NCBI GenBank assembly: GCA_012839295.1
Contig: DUNO01000005.1
Coordinates: forward strand, 351,338-415,337
From: Clostridiales bacterium
GTDB taxonomy: Bacteria > Bacillota > Clostridia > Lachnospirales > Lachnospiraceae
DNA length: 64,000 nucleotides
Direction: 5' to 3'
In this document: positions 1-8,006 of the stretch, one piece after another
Layout of the letters: each line of letters starts with the position of its first letter
Numbering within the stretch: the first letter of the stretch is position 1
The notes under the pieces: model-generated
Told to the model about the DNA's origin: nothing
Database searches by the model: none
The model's input: the letters and a program-made list of their open reading frames with translations, nothing else
Made by a program: the position numbers and the translations under genes

Positions 1-1
1 G

Positions 2-493
2 CTGGACACGGTTTCGAATGTGTGTACAAGGGCTTCGGCGGAAATAATGCTTAAGGAAGCAGCAGAGAGTCAGGCGGAGGACGCCGTCAGCGCCCTGATC
101 ATGATCGATATCAGGAACTTTAAAGGCATCAATGAGGTGAGGAGCAGGATTGATGGTGAAAATATCATGACCTCTGTCGGCAGGGTATTAAAGAGCATGT
201 TCCGTACCAGTGACATCATAGGAAGACTCAGCTTAAGTGAGTTTGTCGTATACATTAAGAATGTTCCCTCGGACCGGATGGTATATGAGAAGGCCGACCA
301 GCTTTGCAAAGCCATAGAAGGAATCCACTCCTATGTGCATACCAGGAATGGTTTAGTGGCCAGCATGGGAATCACGATGCACCAGGGTCCGGCAGACCAT
401 AAGCAGTTGATGGCAAATGCATCGACAGCCCTGGTCATGGCAAAAAAGGTACCGACAAGCTCCTTTGAAGTATTCAGCGGTTCGGTCTCCTAA
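2..493 (+). CDS. Degenerate GGDEF-domain protein, C-terminal part (5' end outside window)
   Basis: The frame is open from base 2, so the start lies to the left of the window. The visible part is a GGDEF (diguanylate cyclase) fold: IMIDIRNFKGINE matches the metal and nucleotide-binding stretch of the family. Where active enzymes have GR-Y-GGDEF this protein has GRLSLSEF, so the catalytic signature is SLSEF and cyclic-di-GMP synthesis is unlikely. The inhibitory-site motif RxxD is kept as RTSD exactly five residues before it, which would fit a c-di-GMP-binding receptor; that role is inference. Upstream domains cannot be seen. It is followed by 169 bases without a gene and is probably not co-transcribed with the DRTGG cluster. 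Confidence 0.75.
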   Translation: MDTVSNVCTRASAEIMLKEAAESQAEDAVSALIMIDIRNFKGINEVRSRIDGENIMTSVGRVLKSMFRTSDIIGRLSLSEFVVYIKNVPSDRMVYEKADQLCKAIEGIHSYVHTRNGLVASMGITMHQGPADHKQLMANASTALVMAKKVPTSSFEVFSGSVS

Positions 494-662
494 AAATAAG
501 CAATGGATAAGTCATTATAAAAAATATTGGTAAAAATGACATTGATCCACATATATATGTAACGTGTAGTCTGGAGTGCTTTTAAAAACCGGCAGGGAAT
601 CAGCCGCAAGGCGGCCTGGAGGGAAGGGCAGGGAAGTGCTCCGCACATAAATGGAGGGTTTT

Positions 663-1016
663 ATGACGATAGAAGATATCAGGGAGATACTGGGAGCAGA
701 ATACGTTGTCGGTGAAGAGTGGAAGGACAGGGAGGTCCATACGGCCTGCGGTTCTGATATGATGAGCGATGTCCTGGCATTTATGAAGGATCAATCCGTA
801 CTGCTCACCGGTTTATGCAACCTGCAGGTGATACGTACCTGTGAAATGATGGATATCATTTGTATTGTTTTTGTCAGGGGAAAGCTGCCCGACGAGGGGA
901 TGATAGAAATGGCGAAGGAAAAAGAGATTGCAATCCTTACCTCGGGGCATAGGATGTTCTCTGCCTGCGGAATGCTCTATGAAAAAGGTTTGCGGGGAGG
1001 TCCGGATTATAAATGA
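663..1016 (+). CDS. DRTGG-domain-like small protein (first of two in cluster)
   Basis: A 117-residue soluble protein of the small DRTGG-like family that accompanies sensory [FeFe] hydrogenase genes in Clostridia; the biochemical role is unknown. The second small protein of this cluster (2878-3213) is similar in length and layout: N-terminal IEDIREILGAEYVVGE against VNDIIEKCGFKVLNLGE, then a central hydrophobic strand and a C-terminal MAKEKEIAILTSG against AKDQGITVLMTEL. The start is set at the ATG at 663, because GGAGGG lies 5-7 bases before it; the in-frame ATG at 651 contains that ribosome-binding site. The stop overlaps the next start in ATGA, so translation is probably coupled. Family assignment is by overall pattern and gene context. 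Confidence 0.65.
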   Translation: MTIEDIREILGAEYVVGEEWKDREVHTACGSDMMSDVLAFMKDQSVLLTGLCNLQVIRTCEMMDIICIVFVRGKLPDEGMIEMAKEKEIAILTSGHRMFSACGMLYEKGLRGGPDYK

Positions 1017-1441
1017 ACAACGATACAATAGTAATGTCCTATGTGGTTCCCGCTGATGATTTTACGAGGGCGGGGGAAGCCTCCAGCAATGTTAAGGGCA
1101 AGCTCAAGAAAATGGGGGTTCCTCCTGAAATTGTCAGGAAGGTTGCGATTGCCATGTACGAGGGAGAGATCAATATGGTAATACATGCTACAGGCGGGAC
1201 AATTGATGTCACCGTATCACCGGAGGAAATTCTGATGGTCTTAAAGGATCAGGGGCCGGGGATAGAGAACATTGACCTGGCCATGCAGGCAGGATATTCA
1301 ACAGCTCCCGATAATATCCGATCCCTCGGCTTTGGAGCCGGGATGGGGCTTCCCAACATGAAGCGGTATACGGATGAAATGGAGATCGAGAGCAAGCTTG
1401 GCGTGGGAACAACGGTAACGATGAAGGTAAAGATGGTTTAA
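1013..1441 (+). CDS. Anti-sigma-factor-type HATPase (RsbT/RsbW-like) protein
   Basis: A 142-residue GHKL/HATPase_c domain that makes up the whole protein, like the RsbT and RsbW switch kinases. The N box is seen in AIAMYEGEINMVIHA (E and N coordinate Mg-ATP), the G1 box in LKDQGPGIENIDLA, and the G2 box in LGFGAGMGLPNMKRYTDEM. It ends in a typical TTVTMKVKM strand. There is no sensor or dimerisation domain. It overlaps the DRTGG gene by four bases and precedes the hydrogenase-like gene, so it probably passes on the signal from that module, either as a partner-switching kinase or as an ATP-binding output protein. Its target is not identifiable here. Confidence 0.85.
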   Translation: MNNDTIVMSYVVPADDFTRAGEASSNVKGKLKKMGVPPEIVRKVAIAMYEGEINMVIHATGGTIDVTVSPEEILMVLKDQGPGIENIDLAMQAGYSTAPDNIRSLGFGAGMGLPNMKRYTDEMEIESKLGVGTTVTMKVKMV

Positions 1442-1524
1442 CAGGTGTTTCACAAACCATTTTGCGGTTGTCTGGCTGATGCCCGAAGCCGGCAGGTGGT
1501 ATTTAGGAAAGGCATGGTTTTTAT

Positions 1525-2808
1525 ATGGGTAAGTTTTTTACATCAGTTCATCTAAAAGAAGACCTATGCATGGGGTGTATCAATTGCATCAAACGCTGCC
1601 CAACACAGGCCATCCGAGTTAGAAATGGAAAAGCGGTAATCACAAAAGAATTCTGCATTGACTGTGGGGAATGTATCCGCATCTGCCCCCATCATGCAAA
1701 GGAAGCTACATATGATTCACCCGAGATTATGAAGAGGTTTGAATATACGGTAGCGTTGCCGGCTCCTTCCCTATATGGGCAATTCAACAATCTGGATGAT
1801 GTCAATATTGTGCTGACAGCCTTAAAGAGGATGGGGTTTGATGATGTCTATGAGGTGAGCGGTGGGGCTGAGCTGGTATCTGAGCTGTCCAGGAGTTATG
1901 TCTCAGAGCATAAGGAGAAATGGCCGGTCATAAGCACCGCCTGTCCCTCCGTTGTGCGGCTCATCCAGGTGCGTTTTCCGAACCTGATCGAGCACCTCCT
2001 GCCCGTCTGCGCGCCGGTGGACCTGGCGGCTTCCCTGGCAAGGGAAAAGGCGATGGCAATGACAGGCCTTCCAAAGGAGAAGATAGGGATCATCTTCATA
2101 TCGCCCTGCCCTGCCAAGATGACGGCAGTAAAGGCTCCGATTGGGATTGACCATAGTGAGATTGATGGGGTGCTTGCCATAAAGGAGGTTTATCCGATCC
2201 TGCTTCCCCATATGAAGAATTGCGTTGATAATGTGGAAGAGCTAAGTATCTCCGGCCGCATCGGCATCGGCTGGGGAAGTACCGGTGGAGAGGCGGGGAG
2301 CCTCCTGTCCGATAATTACCTGGCGGCGGACGGTATTGAGAATGTAATAAAGGTGTTAGAGGATCTGGAAGACCAGAAATTTGACCAATTGGAATTCATA
2401 GAGTTAAATGCCTGTGCCGGAGGCTGTGTCGGAGGGGTATTGACCGTCGAAAATCCGTACCTGGCCAAGGTGAAGCTGAAGCGGCTCCGCAAATACCTTC
2501 CCGTAGCCTGTAACCATCTGGCGGATGGAAATGGTGAGGGAGCCTTCTGGACCGATGAGGTAAAATATGAGCCGGTATTTAAGCTGGGCAATGATATGAA
2601 GGAAAGCATCGCCAATATGTCAAGGGTGGAGGAGTTGTGTAACCTGTTTCCAAAGCTGGACTGCGGTTCCTGCGGTGCACCCACCTGTAAGGCATTGGCG
2701 GAGGATATTGTGCGCGGCGTTGCGAAGGAACAGGATTGTATCCATATCCTCCGTGATTACATCCACAGGCTGTCTGATGAGCTGTTAAAACTCGATACAA
2801 AGAAATAG
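1525..2808 (+). CDS. Sensory [FeFe]-hydrogenase-like protein (HsfB type, group C/D)
   Basis: 427 residues. Two N-terminal 4Fe-4S clusters (C15, C18, C21, C25 and C44, C47, C50, C54) are followed by the H-cluster domain of iron-only hydrogenases. The three H-cluster loops are present in altered form: STACPS around C140 (TSCCP in catalytic enzymes), SPCPAKM around C195 (MPCxxK) and ELNACAGGCVGG with C297 and C301. The residue matching the proton-shuttling cysteine is A139, as reported for sensory hydrogenases of groups C and D, so fast H2 turnover is not expected. A C-terminal Fes-type 4Fe-4S module follows (C380, C383, C388, C405). It probably senses H2 or redox state and signals through the neighbouring HATPase. 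The start has AGGAAAGG upstream. Confidence 0.85.
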   Translation: MGKFFTSVHLKEDLCMGCINCIKRCPTQAIRVRNGKAVITKEFCIDCGECIRICPHHAKEATYDSPEIMKRFEYTVALPAPSLYGQFNNLDDVNIVLTALKRMGFDDVYEVSGGAELVSELSRSYVSEHKEKWPVISTACPSVVRLIQVRFPNLIEHLLPVCAPVDLAASLAREKAMAMTGLPKEKIGIIFISPCPAKMTAVKAPIGIDHSEIDGVLAIKEVYPILLPHMKNCVDNVEELSISGRIGIGWGSTGGEAGSLLSDNYLAADGIENVIKVLEDLEDQKFDQLEFIELNACAGGCVGGVLTVENPYLAKVKLKRLRKYLPVACNHLADGNGEGAFWTDEVKYEPVFKLGNDMKESIANMSRVEELCNLFPKLDCGSCGAPTCKALAEDIVRGVAKEQDCIHILRDYIHRLSDELLKLDTKK

Positions 2809-2877
2809 TTCCTTTTAAGCGGAAAATTTTTGCTGATGCCCAAATTCGCAGTCTTTGGCAAAATGGAGGGTTAATTT

Positions 2878-3213
2878 ATGAAGGTTAATGATATCATAGA
2901 AAAGTGTGGCTTTAAGGTACTGAATTTAGGGGAAAGCCCTGACAGGGAAATTTCAGCCCCTTATTGCTGTGATTTATTAAGCATTGCCATGGGAAAGATG
3001 CCTGCAGATTCTGCCTGGGTGACGGTCATGGGTAATATCAACACCCTTGCAGTTGCCACCCTGGCTGACGCTTCCTGCATTATTCTTGCAGAAGGGAGCC
3101 GCCTGGATGAAGCAGCCCTGCAGAAAGCGAAGGATCAGGGAATTACGGTGCTGATGACGGAGCTTCCCATCTTTGATGCGGCACTTAAGATCTACCAGGG
3201 ACAGCATGCTTAA
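2878..3213 (+). CDS. DRTGG-domain-like small protein (second of two)
   Basis: A 111-residue soluble protein that resembles the DRTGG-like protein encoded at 663-1016 in length, predicted secondary-structure order and the C-terminal AKDQGITVLMTELPIFDAA stretch. Such proteins usually flank HsfB-type hydrogenase genes; the ligand is unknown, although related domains occur beside CBS domains and in phosphotransacetylase-like proteins. It has a strong GGAGGG ribosome-binding site seven bases before ATG. The 3' end overlaps the start of the PHP gene, which suggests one transcript and coupled translation. Confidence 0.65.
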   Translation: MKVNDIIEKCGFKVLNLGESPDREISAPYCCDLLSIAMGKMPADSAWVTVMGNINTLAVATLADASCIILAEGSRLDEAALQKAKDQGITVLMTELPIFDAALKIYQGQHA

Positions 3214-3925
3214 GCTTTCTTATGACCTGCATATCCATTCTTGCCTGTCTCCCTGTGGTGATGAGGATATGACACCGGCGAATATCGTTGCAATGTCAGC
3301 GCTGAAAGGGCTGGATGTCATTGCAGTTACAGACCATAATTCCTGCAAAAACTGCCCTGCCGTTTTAAAATGGGCAAAGGAGTATGGTCTGATAGCAATT
3401 CCGGGCATGGAGCTTTGTACCATGGAGGAGGTTCATGCGCTATGCCTGTTTGAAGAATTATCGGATGCCCTGCGGTTTGATGAATATGTATATTCCATGC
3501 TGATGCGCTATCCTAATGATGAGAGGGCTTTTGGAAAGCAGGAGATTTATGATGATGAGGACCAGCTGGCAGGGACGGAGCCCTATCTGCTGATCAATGC
3601 GACGAATATTTCCTTTGATGAGCTTGGGGGTCTGATGAAGAAATTTGGCGGGGTATATATTCCTGCACATATTGACAAAAATTCCAACAGCCTGATATCC
3701 AATCTGGGGTTTATTTCACCGGATGCAGATTTTGTAGTTGCTGAGCTGGCTAATAAAGATAATTATGAGAGGCTTGGCAAAGGGAACCCATACTTGTACC
3801 AGTGCAATATCATAACGGATTCGGATGCCCATTCCCTGGGGGATATCAATGAGGCGTCTAACTTCCTGGAATGTGGAAGCCGCAGCAGTGGCGGTGTTTT
3901 GGAGGCTTTGACGAAATCCGGGTAA
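3206..3925 (+). CDS. PHP-domain phosphoesterase
   Basis: A PHP-family metal-dependent phosphoesterase of 239 residues. The metal-binding motifs are DLHIHSCLSPCG near the N-terminus, AVTDHNSCKNC, a central GMELCTMEEVHALCL, an AHIDKNS stretch and the C-terminal TDSDAHSLGDI. The start is placed at the ATG at 3206, overlapping the end of the DRTGG gene by eight bases; an upstream in-frame ATG at 3173 lies inside that gene and has no ribosome-binding site. PHP proteins of this type usually close the HsfB cluster. The substrate is unknown; nucleotides or small phosphate esters are the family norm. It is the last gene of the apparent five-gene operon. Confidence 0.85.
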   Translation: MLKLSYDLHIHSCLSPCGDEDMTPANIVAMSALKGLDVIAVTDHNSCKNCPAVLKWAKEYGLIAIPGMELCTMEEVHALCLFEELSDALRFDEYVYSMLMRYPNDERAFGKQEIYDDEDQLAGTEPYLLINATNISFDELGGLMKKFGGVYIPAHIDKNSNSLISNLGFISPDADFVVAELANKDNYERLGKGNPYLYQCNIITDSDAHSLGDINEASNFLECGSRSSGGVLEALTKSG

Positions 3926-3942
3926 GGTAATACTGGGGAGCT

Positions 3943-4026
3943 GCCACGGATTTCGATGCCACGGATTTCGATGCCACGGATTTCGATGCTACGGATTTCA
4001 ATGTTACGGATTCTAATATTACAGAT
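3943..4026. repeat. 15-bp minisatellite, about 5.5 copies
   Basis: A tandem array of the unit gccacggatttcgat. The first three copies (3943-3987) are identical; the next two and a half become progressively more diverged (gctacggatttcaat, gttacggattctaat, then attacagat). It fills the space between the PHP gene and the asnS promoter. It is not a CRISPR, since there are no spacers. No product is supported. Confidence 0.9.
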
Positions 4027-4041
4027 TGAAAAGGTATCTTG

Positions 4042-4069
4042 TTGAAATCTCAATAATTTGTGATATACT
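4042..4069 (+). promoter_or_regulatory. Probable asnS promoter (TTGAAA-N16-TATACT)
   Basis: TTGAAA at 4042-4047 and TATACT at 4064-4069 are separated by 16 bases, giving a good SigA-type promoter. The transcript would have a leader of about 130 bases containing the small hairpin CCAAC-CGAA-GTTGG at 4126-4139. No T-box anti-terminator signature is visible, although aminoacyl-tRNA synthetase genes often have one. Confidence 0.55.
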
Positions 4070-4205
4070 AAAGCGTAGCGGGAATAGTGCAAACAAGTTT
4101 GTGCGTCAAGCTTGCTTGGGACTCCCAACCGAAGTTGGAAATCATGGATAAGATCTATGATATGCTTAACTGAAAAAGCCTATACTATAAACAAAGGAGT
4201 TTATT

Positions 4206-5597
4206 ATGGATTTATTGGATATCAGAGAATTATACCGCAACAAAGAAAAATATATCGGAACGAAGGTTTCTGTTGGCGGTTGGGTCAGAAGCGTGAGGGA
4301 TTCTAAGACCTTCGGATTTATTGTGTTAAATGACGGGACTTATTTTGAGACCCTCCAGGTGGTTTATCATGATAAATTAGAGAATTTCGCAACTGTTTCA
4401 AAATTAAACGTAGGCTCTGCAATTATTGTAAAGGGTGAGCTGGTGGCAACCCCACAGGCAAAGCAGCCCTTTGAAATCCAGGCAGAGGAAGTCGTGATAG
4501 AGGGAGCTTCAACAGCGGATTACCCCCTGCAGAAGAAGAGGCATACCCTGGAATATCTCCGTACCATGACACATTTAAGGGCAAGGACGAATACCTTCCA
4601 GGCGGTGTTCCGTGTACGTTCCATGATCGCATATGCGATCCACCAGTATTTCCAGGAGAGGGATTTTGTGTATGTCCACACCCCGATTATCACAGGAAGT
4701 GACTGTGAGGGAGCAGGGGAAATGTTTAGGGTTACAACCCTGGATCTGGACAACCTTCCAAGAACCGAGGATGGAAGGATTGACACTACCCAGGATTTCT
4801 TTGGCAAAGAAACCAATCTGACCGTAAGCGGGCAGCTGAATGGTGAAACCTATGCCATGGCCTTTAAGAATATTTATACCTTTGGACCGACCTTCCGGGC
4901 TGAGAATTCCAATACGACCAGGCATGCGGCTGAATTCTGGATGATTGAGCCGGAGATCGCATTTGCGGACCTGAAGGATGATATGGCGCTGGCAGAGGGA
5001 ATGTTGAAATATGTGATCCGTTATGTGTTGGAGCATGCGCCGGAGGAGATGGGCTTTTTCAACCAGTTCATCGACCAGGGTCTGCAGGACCGCCTGAGCA
5101 ATGTGGTAAATTCAGAATTCGGACATGTAACCTATACGGAAGCCATTGATATCTTAACAAAGAATAATGATAATTTTGACTATAAGGTATCCTGGGGCTG
5201 TGACCTTCAGACAGAGCATGAGCGCTACCTGACGGAGCAGGTGTTTAAAAAGCCGGTATTCGTAACGGATTATCCGAAGGAAATCAAGGCCTTCTATATG
5301 AAGCTGAATGAGGATGGCAAGACCGTTGCGGCTATGGATCTTCTGGTACCCGGAATCGGTGAGATTATCGGCGGAAGCCAGAGGGAAGATGATTATGATA
5401 AGCTTGTGAAGAGAATGGAAGAGATGGGCCTTAAGAAAGAGGACTATGAATTCTATCTCGATCTTAGAAAATACGGTACTGCCAGACATGCGGGCTTTGG
5501 CTTGGGCTTTGAGCGTTGCGTAATGTACCTGACTGGAATGGGCAATATCAGGGATGTAGTTCCTTTCCCTAGGACTGTGAATAATTGTGAGCTGTAA
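4206..5597 (+). CDS. asnS: Asparaginyl-tRNA synthetase
   Basis: Class II aminoacyl-tRNA synthetase charging tRNA-Asn in the cytoplasm; 463 residues, close to the usual bacterial length of about 466. An N-terminal OB-fold anticodon-binding domain ([19 protein letters not shown]) is followed by the class II core. Motif 2 is [25 protein letters not shown], with the FRAE and RH residues, and motif 3 is [15 protein letters not shown]. The AsnRS type rather than AspRS is indicated by NSNTTRH and by the overall match. Ribosome-binding site AAAGGAG lies seven bases before ATG. It is transcribed alone and ends toward the convergent LCP gene. Confidence 0.95.
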   Translation: MDLLDIRELYRNKEKYIGTKVSVGGWVRSVRDSKTFGFIVLNDGTYFETLQVVYHDKLENFATVSKLNVGSAIIVKGELVATPQAKQPFEIQAEEVVIEGASTADYPLQKKRHTLEYLRTMTHLRARTNTFQAVFRVRSMIAYAIHQYFQERDFVYVHTPIITGSDCEGAGEMFRVTTLDLDNLPRTEDGRIDTTQDFFGKETNLTVSGQLNGETYAMAFKNIYTFGPTFRAENSNTTRHAAEFWMIEPEIAFADLKDDMALAEGMLKYVIRYVLEHAPEEMGFFNQFIDQGLQDRLSNVVNSEFGHVTYTEAIDILTKNNDNFDYKVSWGCDLQTEHERYLTEQVFKKPVFVTDYPKEIKAFYMKLNEDGKTVAAMDLLVPGIGEIIGGSQREDDYDKLVKRMEEMGLKKEDYEFYLDLRKYGTARHAGFGLGFERCVMYLTGMGNIRDVVPFPRTVNNCEL

Positions 5598-5725
5598 ATG
5601 GGAGAAGGCTTGCCTTTAACATCCCATGCTTGCCAAATGCAGGTAATCACGGGAGACCCGGTCTGTGCCCATGGGGATATAGATCACCCAGATTCACCGC
5701 GTTAGTTTGATTCTATGTGCAATAG

Positions 5726-5806
5726 AAAAGGAGCAGGATACTAGCTTTTCACATACATTTGTCTTTAACCGTGTATGTTGGAAAAGAAATAGTACCTGCT
5801 CCTTTT
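5726..5806. terminator. Bidirectional terminator between asnS and the LCP gene
   Basis: A long interrupted inverted repeat: AAAAGGAGCAGG at 5726-5737 pairs perfectly with CCTGCTCCTTTT at 5795-5806, and an inner stem (CTTTTC..ACATACA with TGTATGT..GAAAAG) extends it. T-runs on either strand make it fit as terminator for both convergent genes. Confidence 0.75.
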
Positions 5807-5832
5807 GTAATGTATTGAAACAATAAGCGGGA

Positions 5833-7098
5833 TTATTTTTCTGCCGTATCCGCATTTGCAGTGGCTGTGCCGTAGATAAAATCATGCAGCTCCTGCCTTG
5901 TTACACTCCAATCCTTTGGCACCAATACCTCAACGTTATATTTTCCCATCGGAACCCGTTCATTATTATAGCTTCCATCCGTAGGAATACGGAAGGTCTT
6001 AAGCGCCTGCACCTTAAGCTTGGAGGCCTCGTTTAAGTATAGGTTAAATTCACTCTGGGTAATATCCGTTTTAATTTCAACCTTTTTCAGGATGTTATTC
6101 ATAAGCATGGCCAGCTGCAGGACATTCTTGGATTTTACTTCATTAAAAATAGCATCAAGTACAATTCGCTGCCGCTGGGTTCTTCCAAAGTCGTTGTTCT
6201 CCGTTCCGGTAGATACCTTGCGGACCCTGCAATAGCCCAAGGCCTGGTTTCCGTTCATGTGGTTCACGCCGGCAACCACATTCCGGTTGGACTTTTTGGA
6301 AATATAATTGGTAGTCCTCAAATATTTTGCTTCTTCCTCAGTCAAGGTAATATCCACACCGCCAACCATATCCACAATGGTTTCAAAGGCTTCGAAATTA
6401 ACCATGCAATAGCCGTCCAGATCCACATCAAAATTATTCTCCAGGGTCTGGTACAGCAGGTCAATACCGCCTTTGCTAAAGGCAGAATTAAGCTTGCTCT
6501 TGTTGTGCCCGGGAATATCAACATACAGGTCACGCATGATGGAGGTAAGCTTCAGGGAATGGTCATCCTTGTTCAAGGTAGCGATCATCATGGAATCCGT
6601 ATTCTCTGCGCCCCCGATTTCCTCAACGCCAATAAGCAGTATATTAACAACGGGCTTGTCCAGCGTCAGGTTGGTGATCGCCTCATCAGAGGAAGAACCA
6701 TCAGAAGACGCATAGGATAAATTACCGTAGATGTAATTGCCGACCGTATTAATCAAGAATTTTCTGCCCGGATCAGTAAATAGGAGCAGGCAGCTGATTG
6801 CCAAGAGTAATAACAGGAGGGATGCAACGATCTTGAGGAACCTGGATCCACCCTTCTTTTTACGCTTCTTGTTATTGTTCGGTTTATGGTTTGATGGCTT
6901 TTTTTGCCCATTGCCATTGCCGCCACTGACCTGCCTTGCTAAAGAAGAATTTACTTCCTTGAGAAAGGCATCGCTGTCATAATCATCTTCATAGCTAAAT
7001 TGTATATTGGTGGATCCTTGTCCACGTAAATCACGGCTGTTGATAAAGCTGGGTATATCTATCGGATTGCTTGATATATTGTCGTTTCTGCTACTCAT
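5833..7098 (-). CDS. LytR-CpsA-Psr (LCP) family cell-wall glycopolymer ligase
   Basis: 421 residues. A long cytoplasmic head rich in N, G and K (basic KKRKKKGG just before the membrane) is followed by one transmembrane helix at about 86-107 and an extracellular LCP domain. The domain shows NILLIGVEEIGGAENTDSM, the arginine pair region LTSIMRDLYVDIPG, KLNSAFSKGG and the FGRTQRQRIVLDA motif that binds the polyprenyl-pyrophosphate head group. LCP enzymes move teichoic acid or other glycopolymers from lipid carriers to peptidoglycan. The start has GGGAG upstream and a promoter at 7138-7166. The substrate polymer cannot be told from sequence. Confidence 0.92.
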   Translation of the reverse strand: MSSRNDNISSNPIDIPSFINSRDLRGQGSTNIQFSYEDDYDSDAFLKEVNSSLARQVSGGNGNGQKKPSNHKPNNNKKRKKKGGSRFLKIVASLLLLLLAISCLLLFTDPGRKFLINTVGNYIYGNLSYASSDGSSSDEAITNLTLDKPVVNILLIGVEEIGGAENTDSMMIATLNKDDHSLKLTSIMRDLYVDIPGHNKSKLNSAFSKGGIDLLYQTLENNFDVDLDGYCMVNFEAFETIVDMVGGVDITLTEEEAKYLRTTNYISKKSNRNVVAGVNHMNGNQALGYCRVRKVSTGTENNDFGRTQRQRIVLDAIFNEVKSKNVLQLAMLMNNILKKVEIKTDITQSEFNLYLNEASKLKVQALKTFRIPTDGSYNNERVPMGKYNVEVLVPKDWSVTRQELHDFIYGTATANADTAEK

Positions 7099-7137
7099 TA
7101 TAAAACTCCCTAATATGTAAGAATAGATAACGCTACA

Positions 7138-7166
7138 ATAGTACCACTAATCCTTGCTCCTGTAAA
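7138..7166 (-). promoter_or_regulatory. Promoter of the LCP gene (TTTACA-N17-TACTAT)
   Basis: On the minus strand TTTACA (7161-7166) and TACTAT (7138-7143) are separated by exactly 17 bases, about 40 bases before the LCP start codon. Confidence 0.55.
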
Positions 7167-7285
7167 TACTTAATCCTTAAAATGGGGATATATGGGGACT
7201 GAAAATTGGTAAGCCAGCTGTTTTCAGATGTTTTTTTGTTTGCACCTTCCCCATAGTTTCCTTGGTTAGGCTAGGGCTATGCCTG

Positions 7286-7792
7286 CTAATTCATGGTCTT
7301 CTTAACCCGGTGGTTACGGAAGATAACATGCTTAACCTGGCTCAAGGCAAGTAAAAGAGCTGTACCAAAAACACCGACAGCAAGTAATTCACCGGCACCA
7401 ACTGAGAGCATCATTAAGGGGATTGGCTGGGCTTCGCCATAAGCAAATCTTAAAACCCAGGGTATGATGATTGTATTTGCGAGGATGGGTGGAATTGGGA
7501 CAAGGAATTTGTACTTTCTTAATTTGTAAGAAAGTACAGCAGCGATTAAGGTTGCAAGAGAGCCAAAGACAATGTCGAGAATGCCAGCACCCGCAAGAAT
7601 TGCACTTAATAAGCAGCCGATGGTTAAACCGGGGATGGCAGCAGGAGTGAAATAGGGCAGGATGGTCAAAGCCTCCGCAACACGGAACTGGATTGGACCG
7701 AAGCTGGAAAATGAGAACACCAGAACCAGCACGGCGTAGAGCGCAGCAATAACAGCAGCCTCTGTGATAAAAGTGACTTTTGAGTTTTTCAT
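7286..7792 (-). CDS. queT: QueT-family queuosine-precursor ECF transporter S component
   Basis: A 168-residue membrane protein with about five hydrophobic segments, matching the QueT family of ECF S components that bind queuosine precursors such as preQ1 and work with a shared energising module encoded elsewhere. Recognisable stretches are IQFRVAEALTILPYF near the N-terminus and GCLLSAILAGAGILDIVFGSLATL in the middle. It is monocistronic on the minus strand. A preQ1-type riboswitch candidate overlaps the ribosome-binding site, which supports the substrate assignment. Confidence 0.88.
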   Translation of the reverse strand: MKNSKVTFITEAAVIAALYAVLVLVFSFSSFGPIQFRVAEALTILPYFTPAAIPGLTIGCLLSAILAGAGILDIVFGSLATLIAAVLSYKLRKYKFLVPIPPILANTIIIPWVLRFAYGEAQPIPLMMLSVGAGELLAVGVFGTALLLALSQVKHVIFRNHRVKKTMN

Positions 7793-7802
7793 TTTAAATT
7801 CT

Positions 7803-7843
7803 CCTTTAGTTTTGTTTTACGTGTGGAAGGTCTCGAACACACG
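7803..7843 (-). promoter_or_regulatory. Candidate class I preQ1 riboswitch before queT
   Basis: Read on the minus strand, CGTGTG and CACACG form a six-base stem around the 12-base loop TTCGAGACCTTC. An A-rich tail, TAAAACAAAACTAAAGGAG, runs into the Shine-Dalgarno sequence. This matches the plan of preQ1-I riboswitches: short P1, C-rich loop, and an A-rich tail that pseudoknots with the loop next to the ribosome-binding site, closest to the type with an AACAAAAC tail. The loop departs from the usual core, so it is a candidate. Its position directly before queT is the strongest support. It would block translation when the ligand is bound. Confidence 0.68.
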
Positions 7844-7882
7844 ATGTAATATTTGAAAACCCTAAGGGGTTATGACTAGCTA

Positions 7883-7910
7883 AGTATAGCATGAAAATAG
7901 GGATTGTCAA
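7883..7910 (-). promoter_or_regulatory. queT: queT promoter (TTGACA-N16-TATACT)
   Basis: On the minus strand TTGACA (7905-7910) and TATACT (7883-7888) are 16 bases apart. The transcript would carry a small hairpin AACCC-TTAG-GGGTT-like element (7858-7871) followed by the riboswitch candidate. Confidence 0.7.
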
Positions 7911-8006
7911 GAGTTGACCCGGCTTATCTCGGTCGCCTCGACCTCGTTCATGCGGATTAGTGGTTCAGGATATCTATTAACAAAGAAAAATAATCAATGG
8001 ATTTTC

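Noticed and set aside
1896..2211. Overlapping frames inside the hydrogenase-like gene
   Set aside because: They have no ribosome-binding sites and are shadows of a strongly coding frame with clear cysteine motifs.
3763..4128. Minus-strand protein with IEIRG repeats
   Set aside because: It arises from the 15-bp minisatellite, whose unit is a multiple of three, plus the reverse strand of the PHP gene.
4070..4205. T-box leader of asnS
   Set aside because: No T-box sequence (TGG within an anti-terminator bulge) and no terminator hairpin with T-run were found; only a small CCAAC/GTTGG hairpin.
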